Positions 25,601-32,952 of a stretch of DNA of 42,844 nt are shown piece by piece. Origin of the DNA: a bacterium. GTDB lineage: Bacteria > Planctomycetota > J058 > JAJDCP01. Location of the stretch: positions 1 to 42,844 of the forward strand of contig JAUIEM010000019.1 in assembly GCA_030428695.1 (NCBI GenBank), read 5' to 3'. A program made the translations under genes and the position numbers. Within the stretch, counting starts at the first letter, position 1, and each line of letters starts with the position of its first letter. A model generated the notes under the pieces. That model was not told the origin of the DNA, searched no databases, and saw only the letters and a program-made list of their open reading frames with translations.

Positions 25601-26062
25601 GGACTCGAGGTCCACGGCGCGGCGGAGGCCCTGCTCGAGGCCCTGCGCCAGCGCCTGGGGACGATCGAGGCCTGCGGCCTGACGCCCAGCGCCCTCGACG
25701 GCGGAGCGGTGCGCGCCCGCGCCCTGCTCGTCGCCCGCGACCACGACGGCGCGCGAACGCTGGTCGCCCTCGACGATCCGCGCCCGGCCGCGCTGCTGCT
25801 CGAGCGCACGGAGGCGGCGCTGCAGCGGTTGATCCAGCCGGTCTGGGAGCAGGGCGCCTGGCTGTGGCGCACGCCGGTCTGGGACGCCGCCGCCCGCCGC
25901 GCCACCCGCCGGACGCTCGACGACGCCCTGCGGGTGCTCGCCGGAGGACGCGACGCCGCGCTGGCGCTGGCGCGCACCGAGGCGTGCGGGCGCTGTCCCT
26001 TCGGGGGCTGTCCGGCGCGGGTGGAGCCAGCGGTAGGTCCGTCGACGAGCACCGCAGGGTAG
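19697..26062 (+). CDS. AddB-AddA type fused helicase-nuclease (double-strand break repair)
   Basis: One 2121-residue polypeptide that joins what are normally two subunits. Residues ~1-1085 resemble AddB: a helicase-like N-terminus without a Walker A, then a PD-(D/E)XK nuclease (IVDYKTG, D883 and K885) enclosed by the iron-sulfur cysteines C717, C1015, C1018 and C1024. Residues ~1085-1790 are a complete UvrD-type motor: GAGSGKT (1102-1108), VDEFQDTD (D1372, E1373), GDPKQSIYGWRGGD, MTVHGAKGLEFPVV and FYVACTRARDHLL. The last ~300 residues keep a second cysteine set (C1920, C2097, C2100, C2105) but show no DYK-type nuclease motif. The enzyme should resect DNA ends for RecA. The start is GTG with GGGAG upstream. 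Separate AddA or AddB genes are not in the window. Confidence 0.88.
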   Translation: MATSLALWDGRLRLDDEARRVCVVCASPVRRAELEERGCWVVAPRAFEAGLLARLPEPCRVLADHEALGLLRGCLPASEQSLSVPRLRALFGHLQARVEGETSERALPGWPAALLEELAERFEQAQEQARAWEVCAARARLGERLDRLPADSLPELLVLEQPATLRAGERALYARLAQRLRLVCVVDPALLEVETSEQLAARPSLDFARPAWRLLQVPWVRHRALDRLHAEAGSLVASLFDGGQHAPLEAPACDVWRPHDLAEEVALCVRLLQRGIVEEVWRAEEVCVAVPDLDRYLPSLRAALAEAGLPCAVPEGEPLSALAPSACLRSLLDWQLSGSGASLLAYLGAYAKRLPRLSVADWAAFAEEYGSLLPDGLGERVLGELRAAGSHSLDPFRLELAAREVHVPGGPDFEQDWLCPFLDSRLWRDAGLVLDLAALWRRWEELEELRSAGADAVEVLFATLREDRCLETGAEDCDGPESRRRRACLERLEEVLTRELPVEAEPGLDALRSLLERVLRRERLPCPAEPGGVRVLSLAESRQLFPGALFCLGLTAEAVRGRAAAWRWLLARHLRQARRLVLSAPKVVDNARQRPATALADLLRWRSAGRLRLGSKPAAAPGMLPFAWTETDHGFPKALLERAFDPAWAPNLRALAARYPEHRALPKSWRDRADAGRRAIAARAAPQLTEFDGVLPEGEREGQAVYSARALEVLVDCPHRWFFAFRLKLGALKEPVEDVPRPELGSLVHRCLEIFWRERLEAGAPPLSSADFDAACRDMLAVAREVLGRSGRDWNRNALVAAERESLILGLDEAGDRGRRGILKAALAFTRDHPTLQGVPWRLEWALGDEPVPITPRVALRLRIDRVDRQLLPGKRQRLVIVDYKTGRGASAARWKSMRSLQLRLYALALDVWFSQEQRAARVAAGEEPDLPLADLRAGELVLGRRERRPADEDFFDPVRGVFREHLALSWFSKAWTLDPGAVEPNLLQTRETVDARDLRVRRGQLWQELEPDACRYCEFARICAHDPATLAGKLRSLPESGRPGRFWTPHRVLAGAAPRGVSALLAAPAEVRAEAPKPPPELSDEQRRAARTDLIATVSAGAGSGKTFVLKTRVLRLLRSGVPVDSLLAITFSEQAAAEIRERIESALGEALDRDALDGTALTAVERARLVRARADMPGAAFSTLHGFCRQLVELAPGLSGWEAVERVAWGPFLERLKDGAIDRVMFRVPEVRPALRRLLREGVNAFRLRRELVRFLEQPHVLASLRAGLDRGDVWWNRAFAKLHAHFGASEVQIALDRGARTLAEDFVGLAARAAEVYVAAKRRARVADFEDLIEGAHRALVRPAAPGAEGEQRTLRKRLRRRFRHILVDEFQDTDTRQWDIVRTLLDGRLDATGDEAVTCFLVGDPKQSIYGWRGGDHRVFLAARRHLEQETGQPGLELSDNYRSGRAVVGFVNQFFGPLFAEDAATAGRDAVPPQPMRARRSAEGSVGVLHVPAEGDSEPLAVAYTCANLLAIAAGRQEPGEMPALAADTPNPKIGILCLTRRDMQAVSQALDAVRVPHLATHRSGYFAQPAVMAVEVAVRAAVDPRDGIALAGLLRGPMFGWSDQELQDLRARLGARWLERLADDLAGRPVAEQLAAWRGALPRLGPAAFVRRVLADRALETAFRWAGRADAARNLRRLLEMIEQAERDGSLGSPVELPGWFGMQQQAEEGAALAPSEHIPVVVMTVHGAKGLEFPVVILPGLRSENRVLYDFITSTLPGDKHTSLAVRASLQETGWRREHGTLGGLLAEQVQRERNAELKRLFYVACTRARDHLLLVWPPSRSRGQERSSTEAQSPYDLMRRRLMPDNPTAARSFFLEGSDLRLPVLFHRPVPHPVAAPPSAPPRASLLATSGLALRPPAPALEARELELLEDCPARFFFAQHLQAWRDEPLREAIAALWRQAGPGALALDSAAARAVWEAAGLEVHGAAEALLEALRQRLGTIEACGLTPSALDGGAVRARALLVARDHDGARTLVALDDPRPAALLLERTEAALQRLIQPVWEQGAWLWRTPVWDAAARRATRRTLDDALRVLAGGRDAALALARTEACGRCPFGGCPARVEPAVGPSTSTAG

Positions 26063-26086
26063 GTTCTGTACCGGTTCGAAAACCCT

Positions 26087-26200
26087 GTAGGGGCGGGGTT
26101 TACCCCCGCCCGTCGAGCCTGGACAGAACTTGCGCTGAGGCCAGAAGGACATCGCGCATCCAAATGTGGGGGGAGGGGTGTACCTACGCCCGCGGGAGGG
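26087..26200. repeat. Palindromic repeat copies G and H
   Basis: Copy G is a full GTAGGGGCGGGG-TTTAC-CCCCGCCC palindrome (stem 26091-26098 with 26104-26111). Copy H (from about 26166) is degenerate. They fill the gap after the helicase-nuclease gene; the remaining ~150 bases to the kinase start hold its leader and nothing else recognisable. Confidence 0.8.
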
Positions 26201-26360
26201 GGGGCCGAAGCGCCCTCACGAACGCCGCTCCGAGGGGTCAGATCTTCGACCCCGGTCCTTGCCCTGCCCGACTACGCCGGCAGGAAGCGGCCGCCCCGAT
26301 CCGTTACCATGGCACACACCGCTGGTACGGAAGATCGCCGGAGAGGTCCGAGGAGGCGCG

Positions 26361-29300
26361 ATGGATGCCGATCGGCTGCGCAAGCTGTGGCAGCAGACGC
26401 GGGGCAGCGACCCCGAGGACCCGACCCTCGACACCCTCGCGACCTACAAGGTGCCGACCGACGCCGAGCGCTCGGAGCGCCCGCGAGCCCGCGCGGCCTA
26501 CGAGCTCGGCAAGGAGATCGGGCGCGGCGGCGTCGGCCGGGTGTGCGAGGCGGTGCAGACCAGCCTGTCGCGCACGGTCGCGCTGAAGTCCCTGCTGCCC
26601 GCGCACGCCGGTAGCGAGGCGAGCCGCGCGTCCTTCCTGGCCGAGGCGGAGGTGACCGGTAGCCTCGAGCATCCGAACATCGTGCCGGTGTACGACCTGC
26701 ACACTGACGAGCAGACGACCTCGCTGGTCCTGAAGATGGTGCGCGGGCGCAGCTGGAAGGAAGATCTGACGCGCCGGCCCGGCGCGCTCGTCGAGCATCT
26801 CGAGGTGCTCCAGCAGGTCTGCAACGCCGTCGCCTACGCGCACAGCCGGGGCATCCTCCACAACGACCTCAAGCCCGCCAACGTGATGCTCGGCTCCTTC
26901 GGCGAGGTGCTGGTGATGGACTGGGGGCTGGCGGTCAGCCTGCAGCCGGTGCGTCCCGGCTCCCAGATCCGCCGCAAGGAGGCGATCACCGCCCCCTGCG
27001 GGACCCCCGCCTACATGCCGATCGAGCTCGCCGAGGGGCGCGGCGCGGACCTGGTGCCGCAGACCGACGTCTACCTGCTCGGAGCGATCCTCTACCGCAT
27101 CCTCTCCGGGCGGCCGCCGCACCGAGGCGACACCGTCCTCAAGGTCCTGCTCTGCGCGGTCGACGGCGCGATCGAGCCCCTCGACCCGTCGCTGCCCGAA
27201 GAGCTGCGCAGCCTGTGCATGCGCGCCCTCGAGCCGCGCCCGCAGGACCGCTGGCCGTCGGTCCTCGACTTCCAGCGCGGCCTGCGCACCTACCTGCGCC
27301 GCCGGGAGAGCCTGCAGCTCGCCGACAAGGCCTGGGAGCGCCTGCGCGCCCTGCAGCACCGGGCGGCGCAGCCCGACCGCAGCCGCGAGTCCCTCGAAGA
27401 GCTCTACGACGGCTTCGCCGAGACCCTGCACGGCTTCGAGAACGCCCGGGCGCTCGACGAGCACCCCGACGTGCTGCGCGGCGCCTTCGAGACCCACCTC
27501 AGCTACGCCCGCTGCGCCCTCGACCACGGCGACCTCGGCCTGGCCGAGGCCCAGCTGCGCAAACTGCGCCAGGTCCAGGACGCGCCGACCCGCGCCGCCC
27601 GCCCCTCGGCCGACGAGCACGCGGTCACCCTCGCCCAGCTCGAGCAGCGGGTCCAGGAGGTGCGCTCGCGCCGGGCCTGGGAGCGGCGTCTGCGGCGCGG
27701 CTGGCAATGGAGCGCGGTGTTGCTGCTGCTCGCCGGCGTGGTCGTCGCGCTGCTGGCCTGGGAAGCGGACCGCCGCGCCCTCGCCGAGGCGATCACCGAG
27801 CGCCGCACGCGGGTCGAGGAGCGGCTCGCGCCGTGGACTCCGGGCGTGGAGCAGGCGCTCGCGGAGCGGGTCCGCGCGCGGCTGCGGGACTACGCCGGCC
27901 AGGCCGACCCCGAGCAGCGGCGGGAGCTGGCGATCGAGGAGCGCAAGGCGAACGCGGACCTGCTGCAGGAGCTCCTGCGCATGATCGCCGACTTCGAGCG
28001 CGCCCTCGACCAGGCCGACGAGCCCGTCGAGGGCGAGGTGCGGACGATCCTCGAGGAGCCGCGCCGCCGGTACCTGCGCGAAGCCGCGGCGCGCTACCGG
28101 GCCGACGCCTTCGCCCTCGCCCTGCTCAACGACGCCTTCGACCTCGGCGAGGTCCTCGTCCACCAGGCCGACCTGAGCGCGGAGGACTTCGCGGACGCGC
28201 AGGCGCAGCTCGAGGCGGCGCGCTCGGCGCGGGTGCGCTGGCAGCTCACCCAGACCCGCGCCGCCCTCGAGGACGTGCGGTCCGGGCGCCAGCGGGCGGA
28301 CCGGCAGCCGGGGGCGTACGACCTCGACGAGTACGCGACGGTGCTCAGCGCCTTCCAGCATCCCCGCATCGCCCGCGAGCTCGCCGCGGCCCTCGAGCCC
28401 TACACGCGCTTCGCGGCCGAGGGCGGTGACCCCTCCTCCTGGACCCAGGCGCAGCGCGAGGAGATCGAGCTGATCCTCGAGGTGCTCGGCTTCCTGCGCC
28501 TGCCGGACGAGAGCCTGCCGGCCCTGACGAGCTTCCTCACCGCGGTCGACGATCCGCTGCTCGCCCGGGCCTGCGCCCGCAGCCTGTGCAACACGCGCCG
28601 CCCCGAGGTCAACGCCCTGCTGGTCTCGCGGGACCCGGCCCAGCCCGCCTTCTCCGCCGGCCTCGAGCCGGTGCGCGGGGCCTTCGCCCGGGTGCCGACC
28701 CCGGCCGCGGGGACGACGACCGCCGCGCGCGTCTGGATCGCCCGCCTCCACCGGGCGAAGCGCGCGCCGGAGCAGGCCCTGCAGGTGCTCGCGGAGGTGA
28801 TCGCCGACGACCCGGATGAGCCCTGGGCCTGGTTCCACCGCGCGACGGTCGAGCTCGACCAGGGACGCTATGCGGCGGCGATCGCGAGCCTGGACGAGGC
28901 GCTCGCCCGCGGCCTGCCCGAGCCGGGGCGGGCGCTGCTGGCGCGGGCCTTCTGTCGGATCGAGAGCGGCGACTTCGACGCCAGCTTCGACGACCTCGAC
29001 GCGGCGCTCGAGGCCGGCTGCGACATCGGCACCCAGTTCCGCTTCCGGGGCCTCGCCTTCCTGCGGCTCGACCGGCCCGCGCTCGCGGTCCCCTGCTTCA
29101 CCCGCGCGATCGCGACCGACCTCGACGACCCGGAGCTGTTCAACCTGCGCGGGGTCGCGCACCTCGCGATCGCCGAGCACGAGCAGGCTGAGGGTGACTT
29201 CACCCGCGCCCTCTCCCTCGCCCCCGATCTCCCGGACGCCTTCGGCAACCGCGGCAGCACCCGGCTCGCGCTGCGCGACTGGGGGGGCGCCCTCGCCGAC

Positions 29301-30692
29301 CTCGACCAGGCTGTCCGGCGCCAGCCGCGGGTCGCACACTGGCGCGCGGAGCGCGCCCGGACCCGCATCCACCTCGAGCAGCTGGAGCGCGCCCGGGCCG
29401 ACATCGAGCAGGCGGCGGCCCTCGACCCCGGCAGCGAGTTCGTGCGCTTCGTCCGGGCCGAGTACCTGCTCGCGAGCGGCGCCCACGCCGACGCCCGGGA
29501 GCTCTACGAGCAGCTCGCGCAGGTCCCGGGCTACGGCACCTCGGCGCGGATCGGCCTCGCGCACATCTTCCTCGCGACCCAGCAGCCCGAAGCCGCCCTC
29601 GCGATGATCGACGAGCTGCTCGTCCACGAACCGACCAACGCCGCCGCGGTCGACCTGCGCGTCAGCCTGCTCTGGCAGATGGAGAGCTGGGACGCGGCGA
29701 TCGCGGCGAGCAGCGAGCTGTTGAGGGTCGCGCTCGACCCCGGCCGCGAGTACGTGCGCCGGGCGATGATCCTGCTCGACGCCGGCGAGCCGGCGCGGGC
29801 CCGGGAAGACCTCGTCCAGGCCCAGCGGCTGCTCCCCGACGAGCCGCAGATCTACGCCCTGCGCTCGCGGATCCACACCGCCGAGGGCGACTTCGCGGAG
29901 GCGCTCGCCGACATCGAGATCGCGCGGCGGCTCGACCCCTCCGCCCCCTCCCTCGCGCTGCGGCGCGCCGCCATCTTCATCGCGGCCGAGGAGTTCGATG
30001 CGGCGGAAGAGGCGCTGGACGCGCTGACCCAACGCTTTCCCGACTTCGCCGCGGCCCATCGGGAGCGCGGCGCCCTTGCCTACAGCCGTGATGCGTACGA
30101 CCTGGCGATCGCCGCCTACAGCCGCGCCCTCGAGCTCGAGCCGGGCGACGGGCTCGCGCTGCTGTTCCGCGGCTACTCCCTCCACTACGCCGGCCGCTAC
30201 GAAGAGGCGATCGTCGACCTGACCGAGGCCCTCGAGCGGCACCCCGAGGGCCACAACGACCTCGACGCCCTGCTCTACCGCGGCGAGGCCTGGCTCTACC
30301 TCGGACGGCCCGCGCCCGCGATGGAGGACTTCGCACGCGCAGTCGCGCTCTACCCCGACGAAGGCTGGGCCTACGCCTACCGCGCCCTCGGACATTGCGC
30401 CACCGGCGCCTACGAGGCCACGCAGGCTGATCTCGCCCGCGCCCGCGCCCTCGGCCTGGACGAGGCCTTCATGTACACGCTCGACGCCCGGGTCGTGCTC
30501 GGGGAAGCGCACGGGGACGCGCTCGCGCCGGCCGTCACCCGCGCCCTCGCGCTGCTCGAAGCGGGCGCGGCGCTCGGGCTGGCGCCGGAGGAGCTCGACG
30601 CCCCGGAGCTCGCGCCCCTGTGGGAGGATCCGCGCGGCCGGGCCTTCCGGGAGCGGGTGCTGGAAGCGGCGAACGGCGCCTCCCCGAACTGA
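26361..30692 (+). CDS. Transmembrane Ser/Thr protein kinase with TPR array
   Basis: A 1443-residue protein. The kinase domain is at about residues 45-315: glycine loop GRGGVGRV, VALK lysine K76, catalytic HNDLKPAN (H167-N168-D169) and DWGLAV for DFG, then GTPAYMPIELA. HND lacks the usual arginine, so activation-loop control is probably of the non-RD kind; DWG is common in Planctomycetes kinases. A transmembrane helix (about 448-468) follows a helical linker. Beyond it lie a charged coiled region and then a long TPR array from about residue 790 to the end, which would be outside the membrane if the kinase is inside. GAGGAGG lies 6 bases before the ATG. It heads the signalling island. Confidence 0.88.
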   Translation: MDADRLRKLWQQTRGSDPEDPTLDTLATYKVPTDAERSERPRARAAYELGKEIGRGGVGRVCEAVQTSLSRTVALKSLLPAHAGSEASRASFLAEAEVTGSLEHPNIVPVYDLHTDEQTTSLVLKMVRGRSWKEDLTRRPGALVEHLEVLQQVCNAVAYAHSRGILHNDLKPANVMLGSFGEVLVMDWGLAVSLQPVRPGSQIRRKEAITAPCGTPAYMPIELAEGRGADLVPQTDVYLLGAILYRILSGRPPHRGDTVLKVLLCAVDGAIEPLDPSLPEELRSLCMRALEPRPQDRWPSVLDFQRGLRTYLRRRESLQLADKAWERLRALQHRAAQPDRSRESLEELYDGFAETLHGFENARALDEHPDVLRGAFETHLSYARCALDHGDLGLAEAQLRKLRQVQDAPTRAARPSADEHAVTLAQLEQRVQEVRSRRAWERRLRRGWQWSAVLLLLAGVVVALLAWEADRRALAEAITERRTRVEERLAPWTPGVEQALAERVRARLRDYAGQADPEQRRELAIEERKANADLLQELLRMIADFERALDQADEPVEGEVRTILEEPRRRYLREAAARYRADAFALALLNDAFDLGEVLVHQADLSAEDFADAQAQLEAARSARVRWQLTQTRAALEDVRSGRQRADRQPGAYDLDEYATVLSAFQHPRIARELAAALEPYTRFAAEGGDPSSWTQAQREEIELILEVLGFLRLPDESLPALTSFLTAVDDPLLARACARSLCNTRRPEVNALLVSRDPAQPAFSAGLEPVRGAFARVPTPAAGTTTAARVWIARLHRAKRAPEQALQVLAEVIADDPDEPWAWFHRATVELDQGRYAAAIASLDEALARGLPEPGRALLARAFCRIESGDFDASFDDLDAALEAGCDIGTQFRFRGLAFLRLDRPALAVPCFTRAIATDLDDPELFNLRGVAHLAIAEHEQAEGDFTRALSLAPDLPDAFGNRGSTRLALRDWGGALADLDQAVRRQPRVAHWRAERARTRIHLEQLERARADIEQAAALDPGSEFVRFVRAEYLLASGAHADARELYEQLAQVPGYGTSARIGLAHIFLATQQPEAALAMIDELLVHEPTNAAAVDLRVSLLWQMESWDAAIAASSELLRVALDPGREYVRRAMILLDAGEPARAREDLVQAQRLLPDEPQIYALRSRIHTAEGDFAEALADIEIARRLDPSAPSLALRRAAIFIAAEEFDAAEEALDALTQRFPDFAAAHRERGALAYSRDAYDLAIAAYSRALELEPGDGLALLFRGYSLHYAGRYEEAIVDLTEALERHPEGHNDLDALLYRGEAWLYLGRPAPAMEDFARAVALYPDEGWAYAYRALGHCATGAYEATQADLARARALGLDEAFMYTLDARVVLGEAHGDALAPAVTRALALLEAGAALGLAPEELDAPELAPLWEDPRGRAFRERVLEAANGASPN

Positions 30693-30743
30693 ACACGTCC
30701 GCCCCGGCGTTCAAACGCGCCCGGGGCCGAGGCGCGGCGCGCG

Positions 30744-30766
30744 GCGCGTCGATCGGCTCGACGCGC
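30744..30766 (+). terminator. Strong hairpin between kinase and caspase-like genes
   Basis: GCGCGTCGA and TCGACGCGC form a perfect 9-bp stem with a 5-base loop, 52 bases past the kinase stop. No T-tract follows, so it may be a processing or attenuating structure rather than a full terminator. Confidence 0.4.
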
Positions 30767-30870
30767 GCCGGAGCATCCTCCGCAACCCCATGCGATCGAG
30801 GGCCTTCCACTGCGGCGCCCGACGGGCACGCGGCTTGCTGAACCTCCTCCCAGCCCCACGGAGGAAGCCC

Positions 30871-32052
30871 ATGAGCAGCCCGAAGAGCGCGACGATCACC
30901 CGCGGACGCCACGGCCGCCCCGTGCGGATCCGCGCGGGGGTCCGGAACCGCGTCGTCTTCCCTCGGAACCCCGTCGCCGGCGGCCTGGAGATGATCAGCG
31001 CCACCCAGAGCAGCGACACCCGGGCGGAGGGCTTCTTCACCCGCCGCATCTGCGCCCTGATGGGGCAGCACCAGGGCCTGCGCTTCGTCGACGCCGCCCG
31101 CCGGGTCGCCCGGCGCAACTCCGGGGCGGACGGCGACCTCCCGGCGCGCAGCGGGCAGAACCTGCCGGACTTCGACGTCGCGACCGGCCGGCTTCCCCTG
31201 CGCTTCGCCCTGGTGCTCGCCAACGCGGCCTATCCCCGCAGCCCCCTGCCCGACGTCGCGGCGGACACGGCCCCCGGCGGCCGCCTGCGCGTGGCGCTGG
31301 CGCGGGACTACGGCGCGGAGCTGCGCATCCTCCACGACCAGGGCGGACGCGCGATGCGCGGGGCGGTGCGGCGGGCGATCGAAAGCCTGTCGGGCCGCCT
31401 CGTCGACGGCCAGCTCGGCGAGCTGCTGGTCAACTTCCAGGGCCACGGCGGCCCGTCGGGCTTCGTCGGCGTCGACGGGCAGAGCCTGAACCTGCTGCAC
31501 CTGCAGGGGCTCGCGAACATCGCCCGCCGCAGCCGCGTGCAGCTGATCGTGGTGTCCGACGCCTGCCAACAGGGGGCGGGCACGGCCCTGGCGCAGCTCG
31601 ACCAGAACCGCGCCCTGCGCGAACGGGTCCGCGCCGCCGGCGGGCTCCCGGCTGCCGAGCGGCGCGAGCTGATGCGCACGCTCGAGGGCTGCCGGCCGTT
31701 GATCCGGCTGGCGGGCGCCGCGAGCCAGCCGCTGGCCCGGCTGCAGCACATCGCGGAGGGGCAGCGCTCCGGCGCGGAGCGCGACGCGGAGTACGCCCGG
31801 CTCGGCCGCGCTCTGGGGCCCTTCCGCGAAGCCCTGCGCCGGGACACCGCCCTGCGCCGCGCGCTGCGCACGGACCTCGACATGGTGGTCGGGCAGCCCT
31901 GTCTGGGGGACCGCTTCCCCCTGCGCTCGCGGGCGACCCTGCGGGACTTCTGCGCCCGCTTCAACGGCCTGCTCGACCGGCTCAACGAGGCGGTGGCGGA
32001 GCTGCAGGAGCGCGTCCAGCGCAGCCTCGCCCTGCGCGGGCTCGACCGCTGA
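30871..32052 (+). CDS. Caspase-like (clan CD, C14) protease
   Basis: A 393-residue protein with a caspase/metacaspase-type dyad. The His lies in LLVNFQGHGG (H192) and the Cys in LIVVSDACQQG (C232), each after a hydrophobic beta strand and about 40 residues apart, as the fold requires. LRFALVLANAAYP is the first strand. The N-terminal ~110 residues are basic and disordered-looking; the C-terminal ~130 are Arg-rich helices and could be a substrate-binding or prodomain. No signal peptide was seen. The ATG at 30871 has GGAGG 7 bases upstream. Its position between a kinase and a sigma factor gene suggests a proteolytic switch within that pathway. Confidence 0.78.
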   Translation: MSSPKSATITRGRHGRPVRIRAGVRNRVVFPRNPVAGGLEMISATQSSDTRAEGFFTRRICALMGQHQGLRFVDAARRVARRNSGADGDLPARSGQNLPDFDVATGRLPLRFALVLANAAYPRSPLPDVAADTAPGGRLRVALARDYGAELRILHDQGGRAMRGAVRRAIESLSGRLVDGQLGELLVNFQGHGGPSGFVGVDGQSLNLLHLQGLANIARRSRVQLIVVSDACQQGAGTALAQLDQNRALRERVRAAGGLPAAERRELMRTLEGCRPLIRLAGAASQPLARLQHIAEGQRSGAERDAEYARLGRALGPFREALRRDTALRRALRTDLDMVVGQPCLGDRFPLRSRATLRDFCARFNGLLDRLNEAVAELQERVQRSLALRGLDR

Positions 32053-32076
32053 GCGCGGGCCGGGCGCGGTTTTTTT
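32053..32076 (+). terminator. Candidate intrinsic terminator after the caspase-like gene
   Basis: A GCGC-GGGCCGG-GCGC hairpin is followed by GG and a run of seven T (32070-32076), which is striking in DNA this GC-rich. It would separate the caspase-like gene from the sigma-kinase operon. Confidence 0.45.
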
Positions 32077-32100
32077 CGGGATGGAGCACGGATCGAGGGG

Positions 32101-32106
32101 TAGATT
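32101..32106 (+). promoter_or_regulatory. Candidate -10 box (TAGATT)
   Basis: TAGATT begins 39 bases before the ATG of the sigma factor gene. No convincing -35 was found. Confidence 0.4.
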
Positions 32107-32139
32107 GGAAGGACGCCCCCGCGGAGAACCTTCCCCTTC

Positions 32140-32949
32140 ATGGCCTCGTTCTGGCACACCACATGCACCGCCCTGCGGCAGGGGCAGGAGCCGGACTGGG
32201 AGGCGATCGGGAACTACCGCCAGCCGCTCCTGATGCTCGTCCGCTCGCGCAATCGGGGCGAGCGGCTCGGCGACTCCGAAGACATCGTCGACGACATCCT
32301 GCTCGCCCTCAAAGAGAAGCTGCACAAGCGCTACGACAGCCACCGGGGACGCTTCCGCAACTTCCTCTGCGGCGTCGTGCGCACCGAGCTGCTCAAGCGC
32401 TGGAAGTCGCGGGTGGAGATGCTGCCGCTCGAGGACATCCCCGAGCCCGCGGCGCCGAGCCCGCAGGAAGGCGCCGCCGTCGACCTGGTCGCCGAGATCC
32501 TGGTCGCGATGCGCGACTGGCACCGGCGCCACCTGCGCGGTCCCGAGCGCAGCAAGCAGCGCATCTACGTCGTCACCGGGCGGCTGATCAAGGGCCTGAG
32601 CAACCGCGAGATCATGGCGCAGGAGGGCCTCTCCCTGTCCTCGGTCAAGCGCATCCTGGCCGAGATGCGCAGCGCGGTGATCGGCGGCATCCTCGACCGC
32701 ACGATGCAGCTCGATGCCGGTGCCCGCGCCGGCCTCGACTGGCAGCGGCTCGGGGCGCTGGTGCGGCGGCGGCTGCTGCTGCCCGGCAACGAGGACGCCC
32801 TCGATGAGATCGGCGGCGAGGCCCTGCAGCGCGCGGTGCAGCAGTGGATCGACAGCTACGGCGAGGCCCTGTGCTACCTGCCCCAGGACGGCACAGACCG
32901 GGCCGCGGAGCTCAAAGCCGGGCTGGACCTGATCTTCAAGGGGGACTGA
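32140..32949 (+). CDS. ECF-like RNA polymerase sigma factor, kinase-associated
   Basis: A 269-residue protein with a sigma region 2-like block at about residues 22-88 (SEDIVDDILLALKEKL...GRFRNFLCGVVRTELLKRW). A region 4 helix-turn-helix lies at about 147-185 (LIKGLSNREIMAQEGLSLSSVKRILAEM). The last ~80 residues are an extra helical tail. GRFR followed by a helix is typical of the planctomycete ECF groups encoded beside Ser/Thr kinases. No anti-sigma gene is present; the kinase gene starts 3 bases after this stop, so phosphorylation is the likely control. Family placement is good; the exact ECF group is uncertain. Confidence 0.82.
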   Translation: MASFWHTTCTALRQGQEPDWEAIGNYRQPLLMLVRSRNRGERLGDSEDIVDDILLALKEKLHKRYDSHRGRFRNFLCGVVRTELLKRWKSRVEMLPLEDIPEPAAPSPQEGAAVDLVAEILVAMRDWHRRHLRGPERSKQRIYVVTGRLIKGLSNREIMAQEGLSLSSVKRILAEMRSAVIGGILDRTMQLDAGARAGLDWQRLGALVRRRLLLPGNEDALDEIGGEALQRAVQQWIDSYGEALCYLPQDGTDRAAELKAGLDLIFKGD

Positions 32950-32952
32950 GCC

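Noticed and set aside
26060..26090. tRNA T-arm-like GGTTCGAAAACC
   Set aside because: No cloverleaf can be formed around it and the T-loop consensus is broken.
19598..26152. 2184-codon open frame on the minus strand opposite the helicase-nuclease gene
   Set aside because: It shows no domain motifs and has a Gly/Gln/Arg/Ala-skewed composition. The plus strand carries all AddB/AddA motifs in order.
30871..32949. Type III-E CRISPR (caspase/sigma) system
   Set aside because: A protease and a sigma factor are adjacent, but there is no TPR-CHAT protein, no gRAMP effector and no repeat array, and the sigma factor is kinase-linked.
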